This document shows, piece by piece, positions 23,785 through 34,300 of a stretch of 64,000 bases of DNA (within the stretch, counting starts at the first letter, position 1; each line of letters starts with the position of its first letter). Made by a program: the position numbers and the translations under genes. This DNA comes from Acidobacteriota bacterium (lineage in GTDB: Bacteria > Acidobacteriota > Terriglobia > Acidiferrales > UBA7541), in the NCBI GenBank assembly GCA_003167215.1, contig PMTV01000029.1, positions 62,001 to 126,000 of the forward strand, in the 5' to 3' direction. The notes under the pieces were generated by a model that was given only the letters and a program-made list of their open reading frames with translations, searched no databases and had not been told where the DNA came from.

Positions 23785-25752
23785 ATGAAACCGAAAATGC
23801 TTCCCCTTCTATCCCTTGTCGCTCTGCTCGGAGTGATGTTCATCTCCAACAGTTGCAGCAGCAGCTCTAAGAGCTGTCCCGTTTGCGGCACCGATAAGAA
23901 CGGGACGATTGGGTTGATTGACGTCATGCTCGTGCCGGAACACAATCCCAATGGCGAGCCTGGTGGGCCTTTCAATATTTTTGACATTAGCTGGGTGGAT
24001 CCGGTCAACCGCCTTTATTACGTGTCTGATCGCATCGGTCTTGACGTTCCCGCCTTCAGTACGACTTCCAACATCGCGTTGTGGGCCATCGGTGGACAGA
24101 ACTCGGTAGCCGAGGCGGGGAATAATAGCAGCCTCTGCTGGGTGGATCCGACGAGTGGGGAAACCATTCCTCCCGTCACAAGCGGCCTGGGCAATTACAC
24201 TCGGTTTGGATGCAAGACAGATGGCTTCCGCCTTCCAGGCGGTTTTGGCCCCAACGGCAACTTCGGCGGATTTGTGGGAGGTCAATGCTGTGCTTCCCGC
24301 GCCAACAACCTGAACCCGCTTTCCGGTCCAAACGGCCTGGAAATTACGGGCGATGGAAATTTCATGTTTGTCGGGAATGGCAGCTCGCAAGTTGAGGTAT
24401 TCGACCTGGCTCCAATGATTTCAAGCGGCTACACAGCGCCGCCGGTGTTGACCGCTACCATAGTAACTGGCACGTCTCCCGACTATGACGGTCCCAACGG
24501 CATCGTCCCATGCCAGGGGTCCGCAAACGGAAGAGCCTTTTCTGATCCGACTTGTGGCGACCTGCGCGGCGATGAAATTGCTACTACTGGTTCCGTCGTA
24601 ACTTTCCCACAGGACGGTTCCTCGCGTTATCTCTTTGCCGTAATCAATGGCGACCCGGGACTCCCCTTTGTCACTATCGTTGACGCCACCGCGATCGTGA
24701 CCAGAACCGGAACCGACGCGCAACAACATTGTCTCCCTTATTCTCAAGTCACGGACCCTACCGCTACAGATCCCTTCAGTCCGGGTATTAGTACCTATGT
24801 CTCCGGACCTGGCGGTCCGTCGATCACAACACTGTTTCCGGCGAACTACGCCTCCTGCATCCTTGGCCAAATTTACTACGACGGCGCATCCCAAAATGAC
24901 GACACCGTGTTGATTGATGACGGCGGCGTGAACGGCGCGAATGGATTTGTCTGCCCCGATCCTTCTCTCCAATTCTTCGGCCCGACTCCCGGCACCGTTG
25001 GTCCGCCCGTTCCGTCCGGCGCCTCCGGCCATGCGGCTGGTTTCAATCCGGATGTTGCTTGCCATCACGGCCCGCAGCTCACCGCAACCACCGCGACCCA
25101 GGTTGGCGGAGTCTTCTGCCCGGCCGGTCCGGGCACGCCGCCGGGCTGCGTTGGTGCAATAGCCCCGGCAGGGCTGGGGGGAATGATATTTTACCCGGCC
25201 ACAAGCACCTTCCTTCTGACCAATGGAAATTCGACGCCGGACATTACTGTTGGCAGCATCGATGTAATAGATCCCCTCCACCAAATTACCCTTGCGGGCG
25301 GTGGCACTGCATTTGTCCCGGCGATCATCAACAGTTTTCCCGTACCCAATTGCATGCCCACTAGTTTGAATCTCGGACCTGGCACGGATGTCTTCGTAGG
25401 TTGCGCCGACCACGATGGACGCGCGTTCGCGCCGTCCAGCGTCATAATCAACGGCACCACCGGCGCCATCCTCACTGTCATCAACAATGTCGGGTTCGTG
25501 GACGAGACCTGGTATAACCCCGGCGACAACAACTACTACACGGCCTCGAGGGACATGCCCTCCGGCCCGGTTCTCGGCGTCATCAATGCCGGGAGCAGAC
25601 AGTGGCTGCAGAACGTCCCGACAAACGGCAACGCCCACAGCGTCGCGGCCGATCCGAAGAACAATCACATCTTCGTGCCGCTTCCTTCGGGCGGTCCCAA
25701 TTGTGAGACCATCGCCGCAGATGGCTGCGTCGGTGTGTATGCAGCGCAGTAA
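23785..25752 (+). CDS. Large secreted or lipoprotein-like protein of unknown function
   Basis: A 655-residue exported protein from ATG 23785, preceded by GGAGG at a good distance. The N-terminus is hydrophobic (about 5-22) and is followed by S-N-S-C-S-S-S-S, which may be a weak lipobox. The rest is rich in Gly, Pro, Asn and Asp with about twenty cysteines. It has recurring short motifs such as G-P-N-G-L-E-I-T-G-D-G-N-F-M-F-V-G-N, and H-S-V-A-A-D-P-K-N-N-H-I-F-V-P near the end, like blades of a YVTN/SMP-30-type beta-propeller. No catalytic motif was seen. It is followed by a strong terminator, so it forms its own unit. Confidence 0.7.
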   Translation: MKPKMLPLLSLVALLGVMFISNSCSSSSKSCPVCGTDKNGTIGLIDVMLVPEHNPNGEPGGPFNIFDISWVDPVNRLYYVSDRIGLDVPAFSTTSNIALWAIGGQNSVAEAGNNSSLCWVDPTSGETIPPVTSGLGNYTRFGCKTDGFRLPGGFGPNGNFGGFVGGQCCASRANNLNPLSGPNGLEITGDGNFMFVGNGSSQVEVFDLAPMISSGYTAPPVLTATIVTGTSPDYDGPNGIVPCQGSANGRAFSDPTCGDLRGDEIATTGSVVTFPQDGSSRYLFAVINGDPGLPFVTIVDATAIVTRTGTDAQQHCLPYSQVTDPTATDPFSPGISTYVSGPGGPSITTLFPANYASCILGQIYYDGASQNDDTVLIDDGGVNGANGFVCPDPSLQFFGPTPGTVGPPVPSGASGHAAGFNPDVACHHGPQLTATTATQVGGVFCPAGPGTPPGCVGAIAPAGLGGMIFYPATSTFLLTNGNSTPDITVGSIDVIDPLHQITLAGGGTAFVPAIINSFPVPNCMPTSLNLGPGTDVFVGCADHDGRAFAPSSVIINGTTGAILTVINNVGFVDETWYNPGDNNYYTASRDMPSGPVLGVINAGSRQWLQNVPTNGNAHSVAADPKNNHIFVPLPSGGPNCETIAADGCVGVYAAQ

Positions 25753-25781
25753 TTGAAACCTTGGAAGTGATTTCGAATCGA

Positions 25782-25822
25782 AGCCCGAATTTGCATCAGC
25801 AGATTCGGGCTCCGTTTTTTTC
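25782..25822 (+). terminator. Rho-independent terminator
   Basis: A perfect 9-bp stem, AGCCCGAAT (25782-25790) and ATTCGGGCT (25803-25811), encloses a 12-base loop and is followed by seven T residues at 25815-25821. It ends the gene finishing at 25752. The converging gene ends at 25835, so the stem may help in that direction as well. Confidence 0.9.
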
Positions 25823-25834
25823 CGGGCGGCGGAC

Positions 25835-26326
25835 CTAACGGACAGCGGTCTCTTGATAGCGCATCATTTTCCATTCCCCGTCACGGTTGGTCCAAAGTTC
25901 GCCGATGAAAACTCTTTTGAAACGGACGGCCGAACCTTTGGGGAATTGCATGGTGCTTTCGTAAGTAACGAAAGCGTAGTGGGCCCCGAGCTGCTGCACC
26001 TGGAAAAGCTGAAGCAGATAATCGGTGTACATGCTGTGCTCGACTTCGAAGAGGACATGAAGCTTGGCATGTTCGCCATCGCCGTCCGCTTCCACGGCCT
26101 GGAAGTCGTCGGTGAGAAACGCGGCGTAGCCCTTTTTGTCCCTGTTTTTGAAAGCTTCCCACGCGGCTCTTACCTTTGCTTCGAGCAAGTCGGCGAGCTT
26201 GGGCTGAGCCGTCGCATTCTTTGACGGCGTGCTCTGGGCCGCTTTGTCCGCCGCTGCGGGTTGCTGTGCGGATGCAAAGCAGGGCAGAGCGAGCGCGATA
26301 CATGAACATAGAATCCAATTTCGCAT
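25835..26326 (-). CDS. Exported SnoaL/DUF4440-like protein
   Basis: A 163-residue protein starting at ATG 26326 behind GGAGGAAGAG. A signal peptide spans residues 1-20 (A-L-P-C-F-A-S-A). The mature part has the NTF2-like pattern: a helix A-A-W-E-A-F-K-N-R-D-K-K-G-Y, then F-L-T-D-D-F-Q-A-V-E, and a sheet ending in N-R-D-G-E-W-K-M-M-R-Y. Such proteins bind or isomerise small ligands, but no catalytic residues can be picked out. The frame stays open for 58 codons upstream, with two Cys-containing motifs; I prefer the internal start because of the ribosome site and signal peptide. Confidence 0.7.
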   Translation of the reverse strand: MRNWILCSCIALALPCFASAQQPAAADKAAQSTPSKNATAQPKLADLLEAKVRAAWEAFKNRDKKGYAAFLTDDFQAVEADGDGEHAKLHVLFEVEHSMYTDYLLQLFQVQQLGAHYAFVTYESTMQFPKGSAVRFKRVFIGELWTNRDGEWKMMRYQETAVR

Positions 26327-26554
26327 CTCTTCCTCCTCGACTGAGGCGCCGCAAATCTTACAGGCCTCGCGCTTGGCAGTCAAAGCAGAGTTCATTACAC
26401 CCGCAGCGGCGCATTTCTTCGGGCTCCGCTTGTCGGGTTGCGGTTCTGGGCGCTCTTGGCTACCATGAGGCTTCTCGACGGATGTGGCTGCATTCGGCAC
26501 AATCGCGCTGCCTGAATTACGAATTCCGCCGAAACTTTATAGGGAGTTGAAACC

Positions 26555-27130
26555 ATGAAACCTGTCCCATTGCTTCTGCTCGTGCCGCTTGCGTTGGCGT
26601 CATTCGGATTCTCGGCGATGACGCCCCAACAGCCGCCATCGGCGCAAGGGTGGCGGCAATCTCAAAAGACAGGCTCCGCCCGTGGGACTTCCTACGCTCG
26701 ATTTACCTTGGCCGGAAAATTCCTTAAAGCTCCACAGGGTGATGTCTCTAATCGTCCTGCCTTCGTGGTGGACTGCGCCCCCGGTAGCGGAACTCGCAAG
26801 GGCAAGTTCTCAGCCGCGAATCTCCTCATCGGTACCCCCATGAAGATCGACTACGTCGAGCCTCAAGAAATCCACGGAACGTCTTACTACCCAAAGATCT
26901 CCGTTCGATATCGCATCGACGATGCTAAAGAAGAGGAAGAAAAATGGTCCCCGGGAACGGATAAGACTACTGCCGCCATCCCTAAAGATTGGCTGAAGAA
27001 AATACTTCGCGCGCACACCGTGGAAATAACTGCGGAGGATGACCGTGGATCGCAACTCGAAATGCAATTTGACATGCCTAACTCGCCGCCTGTTGAAGAC
27101 GCCTGCAATGTGGATGATCCCAAAAAGTGA
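26555..27130 (+). CDS. Secreted protein of unknown function
   Basis: A 191-residue exported protein with GGGAG upstream of the ATG and a signal peptide over about residues 1-21. The mature domain has many beta-strand-like stretches (S-Y-A-R-F-T-L-A-G-K-F, K-I-S-V-R-Y-R-I-D-D) and two widely spaced cysteines, one at F-V-V-D-C-A and one near the C-terminus (E-D-A-C-N), which may pair. It is acidic and lysine-rich in the middle. I do not recognise the family. It is divergent from the SnoaL-like gene and convergent with the FAH-family gene. Confidence 0.65.
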   Translation: MKPVPLLLLVPLALASFGFSAMTPQQPPSAQGWRQSQKTGSARGTSYARFTLAGKFLKAPQGDVSNRPAFVVDCAPGSGTRKGKFSAANLLIGTPMKIDYVEPQEIHGTSYYPKISVRYRIDDAKEEEEKWSPGTDKTTAAIPKDWLKKILRAHTVEITAEDDRGSQLEMQFDMPNSPPVEDACNVDDPKK

Positions 27131-27184
27131 TTGGAACGGCTAAGGCCATCTTCGGGGGTTTTTAGCTAAACAGATTCGTTCCTT

Positions 27185-28201
27185 TTACACGAGTTCGAAT
27201 TTCAATTCGCCCAGCTTTTCTACGCTGCACGCGATCTTATCGCCCGGCTTGAGCCATACTTGCTGGTCCTTGGGCTTGCCCTGGATCACGCCCTGGGGAG
27301 TGCCGGTGAAAATAATGTCGCCGGGTTTCAGCGTGATGACGCGGGAAACGTAGCTGATTATCTTCCGCGTGTTAAAAATGAAGTCGCTCGTATTGGAAGA
27401 CTGCCGCGTCTCGCCGTTCACGCGGCACTCAATCTTCAAGTTGTCGGGATCGATCTGGTCGGCTGTCACCAGATACGGGCCGAGCGGCGCGAACTGGTCC
27501 GGCGTCTTGCCCACCATCCACTGCCCACCGGTTTCCAGCTGCAGGTCCCGCGCGGTGAAATCGTTGCCGGTCGCGTAGCCGGCAACGTAGGAAAGCGCGT
27601 CCGCTTCGCTTACCGCTTTCGCTTCGCGTCCGATCGCTATTACCATCTCGGCTTCGTAGTCGAATTTCGTCGCGTATTCCACGGGCAGTTTTATGGTGCC
27701 GTTATGGCGATTGAGCGCGGTGTTAAACTTGTTGAAAAGCACCGGCTGCTTCGGAATCGGCGCTCCGATCTCGATGGCATGTTGCCGGTAGTTCAGCCCA
27801 ATGCAGACAATTTTCTCGGGGCGCGTCACCACCGGGCCGAATTCGACAGTGTCTTCCTTCAGGTATGCTTTTTGTGCTTCCTTCGACTTGACAGACGCGT
27901 CCACCAGCGCATTCAGGCTCGGGCCGTCTTCGTTCTGAAGCAAATCGTCAATTGTGGCCGGCGCGTGCATATGCAGAATCTTCGCCGCTTCGACTACATC
28001 GAGGATCCCTTTCTCGTTCTTCACGCACAGGCGGTATTCGGCGCCGCGGCGAATGTTCAACAAGATGAGTCCGCGCGTCATGCCATGCGCCTCCGGTCCG
28101 GCAGGGTTCGCCTTCGCAAGTGTCGCCGGCAGTCGGCCCGCGACCGCCATAGCCCAGACCGCGCCGGTGCCTTTCATGAAATTCCTGCGATTTTGCTTCA
28201 T
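27185..28201 (-). CDS. Tat-exported FAH-family hydrolase
   Basis: A 338-residue enzyme starting at ATG 28201. The N-terminus carries a twin-arginine signal (N-R-R-N-F-M-K) and an Ala-rich hydrophobic stretch, so it is folded before export to the periplasm. The C-terminal catalytic part is of the fumarylacetoacetate hydrolase type: I-V-C-I-G-L-N-Y-R-x-H, the metal ligands in D-Y-E-A-E-M, N-D-F-T-A-R-D near the middle, and I-I-F-T-G-T-P-Q-G-V near the end. Substrates of the family are beta-diketones and acylpyruvates. It lies 61 bases after the DUF885 gene and is probably co-transcribed with it. Confidence 0.82.
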   Translation of the reverse strand: MKQNRRNFMKGTGAVWAMAVAGRLPATLAKANPAGPEAHGMTRGLILLNIRRGAEYRLCVKNEKGILDVVEAAKILHMHAPATIDDLLQNEDGPSLNALVDASVKSKEAQKAYLKEDTVEFGPVVTRPEKIVCIGLNYRQHAIEIGAPIPKQPVLFNKFNTALNRHNGTIKLPVEYATKFDYEAEMVIAIGREAKAVSEADALSYVAGYATGNDFTARDLQLETGGQWMVGKTPDQFAPLGPYLVTADQIDPDNLKIECRVNGETRQSSNTSDFIFNTRKIISYVSRVITLKPGDIIFTGTPQGVIQGKPKDQQVWLKPGDKIACSVEKLGELKFELV

Positions 28202-28262
28202 GGAAAGATCTCCTTTAAGCGGAACCATTCGGCCCGCACCATAATACGGCGCTTTCCGATTT

Positions 28263-30044
28263 TCAATCGGCAGACGCACTCGCCTTTTGCTTTGCCACCC
28301 ACTCATGGATTCGAGCCGACAGAACATCCAGCGGCAGGGCGCCCGCGCTCAGCACCTCATCATGAAAATTGCTCAGGTTAAATTTGTCGCCTAATTGGTC
28401 TTTGGCATACTGGCGCAATTTCAGGATCTCGAGCTGGCCGATCTTGTATCCCAGGGCCTGGGCCGGCACCGCCATGTACCGGTCGGTTTCGCTCTGCACT
28501 TCGTACTCATCTATCGCCGAATGGTCGTGAAAGAAGTCAACCACCTGCTGCCGCGTCCAGTGTTTATAGTGGAAGCCGGTATCCACGACCAGCCGGATTG
28601 CGCGGAGCATGTCGTCCTGCAAGTGCCCGTAATAGCTGTAAGGATCCTGAAAGAATCCCACTTCTTTTCCCAGGCGCTCCGCGTAAAGAGCCCAACCCTC
28701 GGTGTAGGCGGTGTAAAACTCGTTTTGACGGAAAGGCGGAAGCTGCGGCAGTTCCTGTGCGATCGCGATCTGCATGTGGTGGCCGGGAACGCCCTCGTGA
28801 TACGCGGTGGTTTCTATGTCCAGCGTGGTGCCCTTTTCAAAGTTGCCGGTGTTCACCATGATATGGGCAGGCCGCGATCCATCCTGAGACCCTTCCACGT
28901 AGTGCGTGGAGGCCTGTTTCTCGCGGAACTCTTCGATCGGCATGACTTCCAGTTTCGCTTTCGGAAGACGTCCGAACATCAAAGGCAGCTTCGGATACAT
29001 CTGGTCAATATACTTTTGATAGAGGTCGACAATCTCCTGGCGGGAATGCGCATGGACCTTGGGATTTGTCGGCAGGGAGGCGCCAAAAGTCTTCAGGTCT
29101 TTGTAGCCGAGCTGATCGACGACTTGCAACATGCGTGCTTCGATTTCCTTCACCTGAGCGAGACCTATCTGGTGAATTTCTTCCGGCGAAAGATCGGTGG
29201 TGGTGCTCTCCTTCACCAGGAAAGCATAGCGCGCGGGGCCATCCGCGAGCGACCATAAGCCAGGCTCGGCGCGTCCTTTCGGCGCGTAGTCTTCACGCAC
29301 AAATTTCGTGAATTCCACGTAAGCGGGGACCACGGATGCACTAATCGCAGCCAAGCCCTGCTCGCGCAACCGTTTCTGATCCGCGGCGGAGATGGACTCA
29401 GGAAACTTGGCGAAGGGTTCCGCAAAAGGACTGGCGTCGGGAGCTTTGCTGGCGATGCCGTCGGCCTGCTCTACCACTTTCTCAAGCAGAATTCGCGGCG
29501 GCATCAGCCCCTCGGCCATGCCTTTGCGCATCTGGATCTCGGTTTGATCGAACAGCCGGGGAATCTGCTTCAGCCTTGAAATATAGTCGTCGTAGTCCTT
29601 GACCGTTTGGAAAGAAAGCACGGACACAAGTTGCGGCAGGTCGATGTGCGCACCGCTGAACTGCGACACCGGCATTTCCCAAGGCTTGAAACGGGCCCCC
29701 TCGAGACCCATTCGGAGGTCTCGGACCATCAGGGTTTTGTTTAACGCTTCCTGCTCCGGGAAGCCGCTGGTGTCGATCGCTTCGAAGCGGACCAGAAATT
29801 TCTTGCTCTGATCCAGGTCGTCGTCAATGGCCTTTTGGGAGAAGTCGTCCAGTTGGTCGTTCCAGCGTTTGTCCCCGAGGAAGGAAGCGTAGATCGGGCT
29901 AGTGCGAAGAGTGTACTCCCAGCGTTCAGCGAGCAGATCGTTCAGAGCCTTTCTGCGGGCCTCGACGTCAGACTGTGAAGGTGCCGCAGATACACTGGAG
30001 CAGAGCAGGGACATCAGCAATCCAAACAGGACCCAAGATCGCAT
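28263..30044 (-). CDS. DUF885-family zinc peptidase-like protein
   Basis: A 593-residue exported protein (signal peptide about 1-20, V-S-A-A-P). The metal site is H-E-G-V-P-G-H-H near residue 402, the HExxPGHH form typical of DUF885, with the third ligand in E-G-W-A-L-Y-A-E about 35 residues later. It probably cleaves peptides in the periplasm; some relatives act as carboxypeptidases or amidases. It heads a two-gene unit with the FAH-family enzyme. AGGAG stands near the ATG (about nine bases upstream). Confidence 0.85.
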   Translation of the reverse strand: MRSWVLFGLLMSLLCSSVSAAPSQSDVEARRKALNDLLAERWEYTLRTSPIYASFLGDKRWNDQLDDFSQKAIDDDLDQSKKFLVRFEAIDTSGFPEQEALNKTLMVRDLRMGLEGARFKPWEMPVSQFSGAHIDLPQLVSVLSFQTVKDYDDYISRLKQIPRLFDQTEIQMRKGMAEGLMPPRILLEKVVEQADGIASKAPDASPFAEPFAKFPESISAADQKRLREQGLAAISASVVPAYVEFTKFVREDYAPKGRAEPGLWSLADGPARYAFLVKESTTTDLSPEEIHQIGLAQVKEIEARMLQVVDQLGYKDLKTFGASLPTNPKVHAHSRQEIVDLYQKYIDQMYPKLPLMFGRLPKAKLEVMPIEEFREKQASTHYVEGSQDGSRPAHIMVNTGNFEKGTTLDIETTAYHEGVPGHHMQIAIAQELPQLPPFRQNEFYTAYTEGWALYAERLGKEVGFFQDPYSYYGHLQDDMLRAIRLVVDTGFHYKHWTRQQVVDFFHDHSAIDEYEVQSETDRYMAVPAQALGYKIGQLEILKLRQYAKDQLGDKFNLSNFHDEVLSAGALPLDVLSARIHEWVAKQKASASAD

Positions 30045-30550
30045 TAGTAGGAGATCTCCTCTTTGATTTCACTACTGAGCTTAAACATTGTACGCTCCCT
30101 TCACGCGAAATAAAGTCGTCATCGTTCGTTGCAACTCGTTCCGCTTCAAGCCCAGCGTTCCTCGCATTTCCTGCTCCCCAGCCATCCATGAAGAGTGCTT
30201 GACATGTATTTCGGCTTTTGATAAATGCCGGGTAGCGATTTTCATGGTATCGCCGGCCTCCCAGACCGGCTCGCAGTGGACGAAAGATAGTTTCATTCGC
30301 GCAAACGCACCCCGGTGCGTTCCTGCACGCGTTGTTCAGAACTGCCACTTTGCCTTGAAGCATGCTGGCCGCTGCAAGATTTACCTGATTGCGAGGAGAG
30401 AGACGGATGTCCCGTTTTCTCATGCAGGACGTGAACGCGCGCTGGGCGCCTCCAGTGCCGCCGCGCCAATCAGGTAAAGGCAATACTTATTATATAAGTA
30501 TCAATATAGTATAATAGTGGCATTCCCTCACCTGCGCTTAAGGAGCGAAT
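30045..30550. promoter_or_regulatory. Intergenic region with AT-rich promoter and palindrome for the AraC gene
   Basis: No gene is supported in 30045-30482. At the end is an AT-rich patch. ATACTTA (30483-30489) and TAAGTAT (30495-30501) form a perfect 7-bp inverted repeat around five bases, and TATAAT at 30510-30515 is a good -10. The palindrome overlaps the -35 position, so it could be an operator for the regulator that follows. Base composition here is very different from the GC-rich surroundings. Confidence 0.55.
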
Positions 30551-30978
30551 TTGGCGGAGACTCGTTCAAGGCAGCCATCCTCGATCAGCAACTCGTTGCG
30601 CCGCGCTGTCTCCACGGCCGAAGGTCGTTTGCTGAACCCTGCAGAGCAGGACGCCCGCCTCCGCAAAATCCTAGAAATAATCGAATCTGGACCACTTTGC
30701 TCCATCGGAGATCTCGCCTTGGAATTCCGGTTGAGCACGTCATATCTCCAGCATCTGTTCAAGGCCCAGACCGGTTCGCGTCTTGGCCGACGGCTGGTGG
30801 AGCAGCGGCTGCACCGAGCCTCCCGACTCTTGCTACAGGGCAATATGAGCGTCAAGGAAGTCGCTTACGCCGTTGGTTACAAGCCTCCCCCAGTTTCGTC
30901 CGTGCTTTCGAGCGTTTTTTCGATCGCGCTCCTGGCCACTATCGGCGGGAAATGCTAATCGAAAGACGCATCAGCTAG
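30551..30978 (+). pseudogene. AraC-type DNA-binding protein, frameshifted
   Basis: The frame starting at 30551 encodes an AraC helix-turn-helix domain (L-A-L-E-F-R-L-S-T-S-Y-L-Q-H-L-F-K, then M-S-V-K-E-V-A-Y-A-V-G-Y-K). The end of the domain, S-F-V-R-A-F-E-R-F-F-D-R-A-P-G-H-Y-R-R-E, is in the next frame. The switch occurs at a run of five C at 30887-30891; one additional C would restore a single protein of about 142 residues. As written, the product ends at 30958 with a wrong tail. This is either a sequencing or assembly error in a homopolymer or a recent inactivation. Confidence 0.8.
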
Positions 30979-31310
30979 TTCGTTTCGCTTGCACACGCTG
31001 CGAACTGAGCGCAGGAAAAACCCTCACGGGAAGAGCTGCCTCACTCTTTCCCGAAGGCCTGTCGGAAAATACCGTTAATCAAGCAATGAATAGGAGTTGC
31101 GACCTGCCTGGAATTGTGCGCTGAACGCGATGCGTGGCACCTTCTGTCGTTCGGATTCCGCATATGTATTATATTTATCGACGTTTACTTTTATACTTAA
31201 CTGAGGTTAATATGACTAAGCGCGGTCAGGGAATGCGAATGAGATATCGGGAAGATTCAAGCTTCTCAATGCCTCCCTGACCCGCGAGCCCAAAAGTCGG
31301 TATACGAGCC
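30979..31310. other. AT-rich upstream region of TonB receptor 1
   Basis: No gene is supported. The second half (about 31160-31212) is AT-rich and holds TATACT at 31192-31197. A 22-codon open frame begins at ATG 31212 with TGAGG upstream and stops at 31280; it could be a leader peptide, but nothing else supports it. Confidence 0.35.
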
Positions 31311-34300
31311 GTGACGCGAATCGCGATGTATGGACTGACCGTGGCAGCCCTTTCCCTCATTCTGTTTCCGGGGAAGGCTTTTCCGCAGGGAGAGACCACC
31401 AGTGCGATCGTCGGCCAGGTCAGCGATGCAAGCGGCGGGGCGGTGCCGCATGCAACGGTCACAGTCACGAATAACGAGACTGGGCTGAAGCGAAGCGCCA
31501 CAACGGATGATTCGGGCCGATTTAACTTCCCGCAGCTGAAGCCCGGTGCGTACTCGGTCAAGGTAGAAGCAGAAGGCTTCGAACCACAGCAGAATGACGC
31601 TGTATCTTCTGCCTTGGGACAGAAGCAAACTGTCGATTTCACACTCAAGATCACCCGGTCGAGCCAGACTGTTGAGGTCAGCAGTGAAGCTCCAATCCTC
31701 AACCCGGAGAACGCGAATACATCCACGACTCTCAATGCACACGCGCTCGAAGACCTTCCAAATCCGGGCGGTGACCTCACCTACCCGCTTCAGTTTGCCG
31801 CAGGAGCGCTCATCAATACTGCCGGCAGCGGCAATGATTTTGTTGGCGGGACGAATGGCTACGGTAACGTCGAGTTCAATGGACTGCCCGCTCTCTCAAA
31901 CGGTTACATCGTAGACGGGCTGGAAACAAACGATCCGCTGACCAATCTGAACAGCGGACTCTCAACAAATCTCGTGCTCGGATTGAATTCGATATCGGAA
32001 GTAACGGTGAACACGCTTTCCTATGCCGTCGATCAGGGTCGCTATGGAGCGTCGCAAGTAAACTACGTCACAAAGTCCGGTTCGAACCAGTTTCACGGAA
32101 ACTTATATGAGTTGTGGAACGGCTCGAAGTTCGATGCAGCCGACTACTTCACCAATGCCACGCCGGGAAATCACAAGCCGCGTTCTACCGTGAACCACTT
32201 TGGAGGCAGCGTGGGCGGCCCGATCGTCCACGACAAATTGTTTTTCTTCTTCGATAGCGAGTGGGTTCGCATTGCGCTACCCATCGTCACGCCCACGATC
32301 GTTCCGACTCAGGCATTCCAAGCTTATGTTTTGCAGCAGGTGCCCTCACAGTCGGCTCCGTTCTATCGGCAGATGTTTGCCCTGTACGGAAATACCAGCG
32401 GGGCGCCGCGAGCGATACTAGGGTGTCCGCTTGGCGCCAATGGGAATGGTTGCGCAAATAGCCAGAGCGTTTCGCACTCGAGCGACGATCACGAACAGGT
32501 CCAGACGGCCCGCATCGATTACAACCTCAATGAGAAAAACACCGCTTGGCTCCGCTTTCAGGCCGACACTGGACTCCAAGCTGCTTATACCGATCCCATC
32601 AATCCTTTGTTCAACGCTCTTTCCCCTCAACCGCTGTACTCGTTTGCTGCCGGATATACGCACGTCTTTTCGCAGAATCTTGTGAACTACTTCAATCCGG
32701 CATTTTCGTGGTACGAGAGCTTGTTCGGGCCTGCGGATTTTCAGAAGACTCTGTCCGCCTTCCCGATCGTGCTGGAAGGCACCGGCCCGAATGCGTTCAC
32801 ACCGGTCGGAGGATTGGACAACACTTGGGTCCAGGGAAGACGCGCTTCACGGTTTTTCATCAACGACAACCTCGCCTGGAGCCATGGGGCACATGAGTTG
32901 CGGTTTGGAACGAACACGCGAATTCTCCGCTTGAATGATTATGATTTCGGCGAAGGCTCCGTCCCGACCGTAACTTACGCGACCCTGCAGCAATATATTC
33001 AAGGAGTCGCATCCACGGCAACAAAGACGTTCCCCGACGCCGCAAACGAGCCATTCAACTTCTTGAATCTGGATCTCTATGCACAAGACACCTGGAAAGT
33101 AACCAGAAAGCTGACGTGGACTTTCGGCATCCGCGACACGTTCAATTCCAACCCGTTAAATCCTCATGAGCAAATTGCTCGTCTTCGCGGCTCGTTCGAT
33201 TCCATCTCGCATGATGTGAATCAACCTTTGAACGCTGCCATTCTAACCGGTCTCGGTAACGTCTTCTCCTCGACACCTCTGGCGATTTTGCAACCGAGAA
33301 CAGCAATCGCGTGGCAATTTGAGTCCAAGTCGGTGCTCCGTGCCGGCTTCGGCGTTTTCAGTGACATTTTGCCCGGCAGCATCGCCGATGTGGTCGGCGT
33401 CAACCCACCCTATGTCAAAACCTTTCAGGGCGGCATTCTCGGAACTGTTGGCGGCACAGCCATTGCGCCGAGCGAGCCCGGCATCGTAGTGCCTAACAGT
33501 GCGGTTGATGCGACCTTGGCCGCCAATCAGACGTTCAGCTCAGGATTTCCGCAGGGCCAGCTTTCGTGCGCGTCTGCACAAGCGAACCCTGCAACTTGTC
33601 TTCCTCCAGTCGCCATCACGGCGGTGCCGGATGGAAAACTTCACGCCCCATATTTCATGGAGTGGAGTCTTGGTTTGGAACACGAATTGGGTACCACCGG
33701 AAGCATACACGCACAATACGTCGGCACTCGCGCTGTAAACCAGCCTTATCTGACGCAAGTGAACGGCTATCAAACGGTCTGCGACGGGTGCTTCGCTCCG
33801 TTTCCCTATGCCCATTCCACTGATCCCCGATTCGGCGCCGTGACGCAATTTTCCACTGGCGCTAACAGTCACTACAACGGCTTGCAACTGTCCGCTATGA
33901 AACGCATGGGTCATGGCCTAATGGGGCAAATCAACTACACCTGGAGCCGTTGCATGGACACCGTCTCGAACGGCGGATTCCTACAGTTCTCGTCAGGAGG
34001 AATTCTTTCCCCGCTTCCCGGAGATTTAGCTCGCGACTACGGTCCTTGCGACTACGACATTCGCCACAATCTCAACGCTCAATATGTCTATCAATTTCCC
34101 GTCAAGGTCCAAAACCGGCTCCTTGGCTATGCGCTGAACGGCTGGCAGGTATCGGGAACCGCGTTTTGGCACAGTGGAATTCCGTTCTCCGTCTTAAGCA
34201 CCGCCTATTCGGCGAATGGAAATGGCATCGTGAACGGCAGCGGCCCTCAATTCGCAAGTGTTGTTCCCGGCGTGCCGCTCTACCAACACAGTCCCATTCC

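Noticed and set aside
24421-25668. A 415-codon minus-strand frame opposite the large secreted protein
   Set aside because: The translation is Arg/Gly-rich without domains; the plus-strand gene has a signal sequence, ribosome site and terminator.
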